Origin: Caldilinea sp.
GTDB taxonomy: Bacteria > Chloroflexota > Anaerolineae > Caldilineales > Caldilineaceae
Length of the DNA: 5,780 nt
Assembly (NCBI GenBank): GCA_026389955.1
Contig: JAPLGY010000645.1
Span: 1-5,780, forward strand
Reading direction: 5' to 3'
Positions 1 to 5,780 of the stretch are shown one piece after another. The notes under the pieces were generated by a model that had not been told where the DNA came from, ran no database searches, and was given only the letters and a program-made list of their open reading frames with translations. The stretch's first letter is position 1. Each line of letters begins with the position of its first letter. A program made the translations under genes and the position numbers.

Positions 1-1297
1 CTTCCAGCACGGCCAGCGCCTGGGCGGGGGAGCGGCGGTTCAAAAAAAGTTCGGCAATTCCCCAGACCAGCGCTCGTCCTGGGTTGCGTCGGGGGGAATC
101 TGCTGCCCAAGCCAGCGCCTGCTGGATCGGTTCTTGGGCCGGTTCTTCGAGCTCCAGCAGGCCTTGCACCAACCTCAGATAGCCTTCGGCCTTGGTCGGG
201 TCGTTTGCCGGGATCGCTTCGACCACCTGCACGGCATATTTGACTGCGCCCAGCTCGATCAGTGTGGCAGCGGCGCTGGCAGCGGTCCAGCCGTCGCTCT
301 GGGTGCCCAACAGCGCAAGCCGGTCGGCCAGTTCGATCCGTGCCTCGCGCGGCAGCTGGCGCACCGGCATGGAGCGCACCGCCTCTTGCAGGGTATAGAC
401 TTGAAAATCGACCTCGCTGTTGGCGGCCGGCCGTTTGACCTGCCGCAGCAGCGTCTGTTCTCCCTGGCGCGCCAGCCCACTTTCCCGTCGCGCGGCTTGG
501 ATATTGGCGATCGTCGTCAGCTGTGCCAACAGGTCGTCGCTGGCCCCGACCTGGCCAAACACGATGGCGGCCACCCGACGTGCCTGCAGGCTGGTCAACG
601 TGGCGTTGCGCAGGGTGTCGGCCCCGATCTCCAGCAGGCGGGCCAGCGGTGCCGAGCTGGGGTGGCGGCGCAGCTGCAGGCTCGCTGCGGTGGCGACCGC
701 CAGGATCAACTGTGCGCCGGCGTCGTCGTGGCGGCGCAGTGCGTTTTGGATCAGCGCCTTGGTGAGCGGGTGGGGGCCCAGCCGGACGATTGTTTCTGCC
801 AGCAACTGGCGCTGCTCCGGCACCACAGCCGGCCTGTCCCAGGCTCCAGGCCACTGGTCGAGAGCTTCCAGCAGCGCAAAGGCCTGCTGCGGCTCGCCGA
901 TGGCTGCGGCGGTCGATGCGGCATAAAGCAGGCGCTCGCTCCCTGCACGATCCTGGCGGGAAGCGGACAACAGGGCGGGTTTTGCCCGCTCCAGCTCCTG
1001 AGCGATCTGCCACGCCAGCCCGATCCGGCGATCCAGCTGGCGAGAGAGCCGATGGAGCCCCTGGAACCGCGCCAGGGGCTGGCGTGGGGCAGCGAGCCCG
1101 ACCACCTCCAGCATCTCCTCCGCTGCCCCTGCGTCGGCCAGCGCTTCCCAACACTTTTGCAGCAGCCAGGAGTCTGGCTGGTACTGATGGGGAACGCCCT
1201 GGACCTGGGCCAGCCACCAGGCCCGCTGGCAGAAGGCCCACTGGCCGATGTCGCTGGCGCGTACAAGGGAGTGATCTCTGGCCACGGCGCCGCTCAC
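1..1297 (-). CDS. Unknown helical-repeat-like protein with a Cas4-like N-terminal motif (partial, C-terminus off window)
   Basis: One frame stays open from a GTG at 1297 to the window edge (432 codons, no stop). The GTG overlaps the TGA of the translin-family gene as GTGA, an arrangement typical of translational coupling, and that decides the start; a second GTG lies four codons downstream (1283-1285). I do not recognise the whole protein. Residues 15-29 read SDIGQWAFCQRAWWL, which resembles the N-terminal S-D-x(6)-C-x-R motif of Cas4/RecB-like nuclease-fold proteins, and LARFQGLHRL (about 75-84) may be a degraded form of the L-x(2)-G-x(3)-H that follows in that fold. No PD-(D/E)xK catalytic core is visible. 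From about residue 95 onward the sequence is rich in Ala, Leu, Arg and Gln with helix-like periodicity, for example around ARIELADRLALLG and WTAASAAATLIELGA, suggesting alpha-helical repeats of TPR or HEAT type. No signal peptide or clear membrane segment is seen. The reading frame is well supported; function is unknown. Confidence 0.75.
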   Translation of the reverse strand, partial: MSGAVARDHSLVRASDIGQWAFCQRAWWLAQVQGVPHQYQPDSWLLQKCWEALADAGAAEEMLEVVGLAAPRQPLARFQGLHRLSRQLDRRIGLAWQIAQELERAKPALLSASRQDRAGSERLLYAASTAAAIGEPQQAFALLEALDQWPGAWDRPAVVPEQRQLLAETIVRLGPHPLTKALIQNALRRHDDAGAQLILAVATAASLQLRRHPSSAPLARLLEIGADTLRNATLTSLQARRVAAIVFGQVGASDDLLAQLTTIANIQAARRESGLARQGEQTLLRQVKRPAANSEVDFQVYTLQEAVRSMPVRQLPREARIELADRLALLGTQSDGWTAASAAATLIELGAVKYAVQVVEAIPANDPTKAEGYLRLVQGLLELEEPAQEPIQQALAWAADSPRRNPGRALVWGIAELFLNRRSPAQALAVLE

Positions 1298-1995
1298 TCT
1301 TCGCTTTCGCTGTCCAGCAGCGAAAGCCCTGGATCGGCGGCAGCCAGATCGGTGCCCAGCTGTCGGTCCAGATGGCGTTCAAAGGCCAACAAGGCGACAC
1401 GCATCTGCTCCTGGCGGAACGCCAGTGTCAGGTCGCCGCGGGTTCGTTCGAGCACCCCGCGCAACACGTCGGTGTGCCGACGCAGCCCCTCGGTCACAGC
1501 GTCTGGGAAGTCCACGGTCACCAGCTGGCTGTAGACCTCGTCCATGAACAGCAGGTACTGCTCGGCTTCTGTCACGCGGCCAGCCCGCATCAGGTCGAGC
1601 ACGAAGCGGCGCATCTCGGTGGCGGCCTCGCTCATTCCACGCAAGTAGGTCGGCCCGGGCACCCGCAGGGCACCCGGTCCAGGCAGCGGCAGGCCCAGCG
1701 CCACCGCATGTACCAGGTGCGCCTCCACCAGCTCCTTGAGCGCATCCTGGGTGTAGCCAGCGTAGTAGAGTGTCGGCTGCACGGCGATGGCCTCCAGCAT
1801 CGCCGCCGCTTCACTGCGTGCCTGGGCCAGCAGCAGCTCTGCCTCGTGCCATTCGTGGCGATGGATGGCGCGGATGCTGTTGGCGCAGGCACGCGTCAGG
1901 CTGCGGCTGCGGGCCAAGGTTTCGTCGCGCAGGCTGTTGAGGGTGGTCAGCTCGCTGCGGATGGCATCGACGATCGCGTTCAGCGGGGGTGCCAC
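1294..1995 (-). CDS. Translin/TRAX-family protein, putative RNA-binding protein or endoribonuclease
   Basis: This encodes 233 residues from a GTG start at 1995. I chose this start because GAGGAG (2002-2007) lies six bases upstream; an ATG at 2034 overlapping the nrdJ stop would add 13 residues but has no good ribosome site. The translin signature is clear in the second half: YLRGMSEAATEMRR, then LDLMRAGRVTEAEQYLLFMDEVY, D-F-P-D-A, and L-R-R-H-T-D-V-L-R-G-V-L-E-R-T-R-G-D. Family members are all-helical and form oligomers that bind nucleic acid; human TRAX is the RNase subunit of C3PO. From memory of TRAX, catalytic acids sit in E-x-x-E and D/E-x-x-x-E patterns; here KELVEA (E88, E91) and SEAATE (E123, E127) could match them, so RNase activity is possible but inferred. 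The C-terminus ends in an acidic tail (DSESEE). It lies 32 bp after nrdJ and overlaps the next gene by four bases, so co-transcription is likely. Family assignment is firm; cellular role is unknown. Confidence 0.85.
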   Translation of the reverse strand: MAPPLNAIVDAIRSELTTLNSLRDETLARSRSLTRACANSIRAIHRHEWHEAELLLAQARSEAAAMLEAIAVQPTLYYAGYTQDALKELVEAHLVHAVALGLPLPGPGALRVPGPTYLRGMSEAATEMRRFVLDLMRAGRVTEAEQYLLFMDEVYSQLVTVDFPDAVTEGLRRHTDVLRGVLERTRGDLTLAFRQEQMRVALLAFERHLDRQLGTDLAAADPGLSLLDSESEE

Positions 1996-2001
1996 AGCAC
2001 G

Positions 2002-2007
2002 CTCCTC
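2002..2007 (-). promoter_or_regulatory. Ribosome binding site deciding the translin-family start
   Basis: The minus strand reads GAGGAG, then cgtgct, then GTG (1993-1995). The six-base spacing is ideal for a Shine-Dalgarno site and favours this GTG over the upstream ATG at 2032-2034, which lacks a purine-rich leader. Confidence 0.6.
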
Positions 2008-3745
2008 GCCGGACAACGGTGCGCCGGTCAACATTCGCTGTAGCCGCACACAGCGCATTTGCGGCACCCTTCGACGTTCAAAAAGCTGGCTTCGCCGCAT
2101 TCTGGGCAGATGTCGCCGATCGGTTTGGCTGCGATCGGCAGTGCCAGCTGTTCGGGCAGCAGCACCTCCTCCGCCGCAGGCAGCTCGCTCAGGTATTCGG
2201 CCAGCACCTGGGCGATGCCGTCCGGCAGCGAGCGCACCCGATTGGCGCCAAAGCCCAGCGGGCGCCCCCCACCGATGCCCGCCATTTCATCCATGACCCA
2301 GCGCAGCCGCTCTGTAGGGGGCAGCGTGCCCGGCATCCGCAGGATCAGGCTGATCAGGCGGCCGGTCGCCTCGCTGACCGCAGTCACCTCGGTGCCGGCC
2401 TTGCCGACGTTCATAAAAACCTCAAAGGGCTCGTTGCGATCGTCGCTGTTGACCGTGATGTAGGCGGTGCCCAGCGGTGTATCCTTGCGGTAGGTCGCCC
2501 CGCGCAACCTGGCGGGCCGTGGGCGTTTCATCAGCGCCCGTTTGAAGTCAAACCCTGCCGTTCCCTCCTGTGCAGGGCGGCTGTGGGTGCCGTTGGCGGA
2601 CACGGCGGCGGGGGGCTCCTCTTTTTTCTGTTTGGTGGCCTGGGTTTCCAGCACTACCTGCTCGCGACTGCCCGTCACATAGACGGTCAGCCCCTTGCAG
2701 CCCATTTCCCACGCCAGCATATAGGCTTGGGCAACCTCCTCCTCGGTGGCACCTTCGGGAAAATTGCAGGTTTTGGAGATGCTGTTGTCGGTAAACGCCT
2801 GGATGGCTGCCTGCATCCACACATGCTCCGCAGCCGAGATGTCACTGCTCACGACAAAGGCATGGCGCAACGCCTCTGGAAGTTCGGAGACGGTCTGGCA
2901 GGAACCGTAGATGGCAGCATGCTGCTTGATGCGTGCCTTGGCCGGTTCACTCAGATCGGTGGCGTTGAGTGCCTGCTCGAAGAGCGGGCTGGTGTAGGCC
3001 AGCTCGACATTCCGGTCGCCATCTTTGAAGTGGCGGATGTAGCCCAGTGCGAAGACCGGTTCACAGCCGTATCCTTCGCAGCCCACCACGGTCGCAATCG
3101 TGCCGGTCGGCGCAACCGTCGTCTGGGCTGCGTTGCGGATTCCATGCTCGGCAATCCCGCGGACGATCTGTCCCCAGTCCAACTTGGGACGCTGCCAGTC
3201 ACGCACGTGCGGGCGCAGCGGCTGCGGTGGCTGCCAGACCATCCCTGGGCGCGGGTCGTAGATGCTGCCCGCAAACGCTCGGAAGGGGCCCCGTTCGGCT
3301 GCCAGCTCGATGCTGCGCTGCATCGCATGGTAGCGCACAAACTCCATGATCTGGGCGGCAAATTCCTGACCTTCCTCGCTGCCGTAGCGAATGCCCAGCT
3401 GGTACATCATGTCTCCCAGCCCCATAATCCCCAGCCCGATCCGCCGCGCCCGGTAGGCAGCCTCGGCGACTTCTGGAACAGCCGGCACATACGCATTGGC
3501 GCTGACGACATTGTCGAGAAAATGGGTGCTCTCCCGGATTGTTCGCTCCAGCAGCGCCCAGTTGACCCCTGTCTGGCCCTTCTGGAGAACATGGTTGGCC
3601 AGATTGATCGAGCCCAGACAGCAGTTTTCATAGGGGCCCAGCCACTGCTCTCCACAGCCGCGCGACACATAGCCTTCGGTGATCCAAGTGTCGCTCTTGG
3701 GTTCATAGAGATCGTAGACCGTCGCAACCCCTGCGGGAACCACCT

Positions 3746-5464
<1,719 letters not shown>

Positions 5465-5663
5465 GCGTGGTCTCCTCTGAAATGGTGTGTGTCGATCGAC
5501 TGTCAATCCCCAAAACAAAAAACACTCAAAAAGACGCCGGCAGGCAGTTCACCGACAACAGAAGAATGGGCAGTCTGCTCTGTCTGCGCCACTCGCCTGG
5601 GTTGCTTGCGTTTGCGGTTCTCTGGCGGCCGTCAGCGTTGCCCGGCCTGTACCGCTCAGGGCT
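5465..5663 (-). other. nrdR-nrdJ intergenic region
   Basis: This 199-bp gap has no open frame with a credible start. On the minus strand, the part near nrdJ holds T-rich tracts (about 5511-5534), a TTGACA hexamer (5501-5506) and a perfect 10-bp palindrome GTCGATCGAC (5491-5500). TTGACA fits a sigma-70 -35 box, but the best -10 at 17-bp spacing (ATTTCA) would put the start of transcription in the ribosome site, so the promoter is unconfirmed. I see no convincing NrdR box pair, cobalamin riboswitch or hairpin-plus-T terminator. Confidence 0.4.
5471..5478 (-). promoter_or_regulatory. Ribosome binding site of nrdJ
   Basis: The minus strand reads AGAGGAGA, then ccacgc, then ATG (5462-5464). This strong Shine-Dalgarno match sets the nrdJ start at MSHPISTP rather than at the ATG 54 bases upstream. 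Confidence 0.7.
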
Positions 5664-5780
5664 CTAGCCAGGGGAGTTGGCCGAACGTCCCATCAGCCGG
5701 TCAATTTCGTTGCGCACCTCGGTCAAATCGCCCATGTCGAGATAGACGCTGGCAAACCGAATGTAGGCGACCTGGTCCAG
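5664..5780 (-). CDS. nrdR: Transcriptional repressor NrdR (C-terminal fragment, 5' end off window)
   Basis: The last 38 codons and a TAG stop are present. The translated start of the fragment, [19 protein letters not shown], matches the highly conserved end of the NrdR ATP-cone ([10 protein letters not shown]), followed by a short variable tail ([14 protein letters not shown]). NrdR has an N-terminal zinc ribbon and an ATP-cone that senses ATP/dATP, and it represses ribonucleotide reductase genes; the zinc ribbon and most of the ATP-cone lie outside the window. It is on the same strand as nrdJ and 199 bp upstream, which fits a regulator beside its target. The family call rests on one short but very diagnostic motif. 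Confidence 0.88.
   Translation of the reverse strand: MDQVAYIRFASVYLDMGDLTEVRNEIDRLMGRSANSPG

Noticed and set aside
751..1266. Minus-strand open frame of 171 codons in another frame
   Set aside because: It is low-complexity (Trp, Arg, Ser, Pro, Cys rich) and lies entirely inside the frame that is open from 1297 to the window edge and starts at the translin stop.
134..1534. Long plus-strand open frame of 466 codons
   Set aside because: It spans antisense to the unknown gene and the end of the translin gene, has a composition typical of the complement of a GC-rich gene (many Gln, Arg, Pro, Cys), and matches no family I recognise.
2032..2034. ATG overlapping the nrdJ stop as the translin-family start
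   Set aside because: It has no Shine-Dalgarno sequence, while the GTG at 1995 has GAGGAG at ideal spacing; it remains a possible alternative start.
5505..5560. Rho-independent terminator after nrdR (T-rich stretch on the minus strand)
   Set aside because: The T tracts are interrupted and I could not find a stable GC-rich stem directly before them.
5465..5663. Cobalamin riboswitch or NrdR box pair upstream of B12-dependent nrdJ
   Set aside because: The gap is short, the GCCACT-like string is on the wrong strand, and no pair of 16-bp NrdR-box-like repeats is visible.

Overview
All genes read on the minus strand (right to left). The DNA is GC-rich. Layout in transcription order: the last 38 codons of nrdR (5780-5664), a 199-bp gap, a class II (adenosylcobalamin-dependent) ribonucleotide reductase gene nrdJ (5464-2028), a translin/TRAX-family gene (1995-1294), and a long gene of unknown function that runs off the left edge (1297-1). 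After nrdJ the genes are packed tightly: a 32-bp gap, then a 4-base GTGA stop/start overlap, so nrdJ, the translin gene and the unknown gene are probably one operon. NrdR is the conserved repressor of ribonucleotide reductase genes, so its position just upstream of nrdJ makes functional sense.

The notable object is nrdJ. It is interrupted by an intein at the active-site motif N-P-C-G-E, exactly before the cysteine that carries the catalytic thiyl radical. The intein has clear N-terminal splicing blocks A and B and both LAGLIDADG (DOD-type) homing-endonuclease motifs. It is damaged or unusual in three ways: (1) its DNA is 860 nt, not a multiple of three, with a -1 (or +2) frame change near 3815; (2) the endonuclease part after the second LAGLIDADG motif is much too short, so a stretch seems to be deleted; (3) its C-terminus reads S-R-G before C+1, lacking the usual terminal Asn and penultimate His. 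Both extein halves look intact and conserved (316 + 542 residues). The locus is therefore a recently broken gene, a sequence error, or a two-piece gene whose halves are joined by trans-splicing.

Organism: an intein-bearing NrdJ, a bacterial translin-family protein, and a neighbour starting with a Cas4-like S-D-I-G-Q-x-x-F-C-x-R-A-W-W-L motif together suggest a Chloroflexota bacterium. This is an inference from gene content only. I see no RNA genes, CRISPR arrays or insertion sequences.
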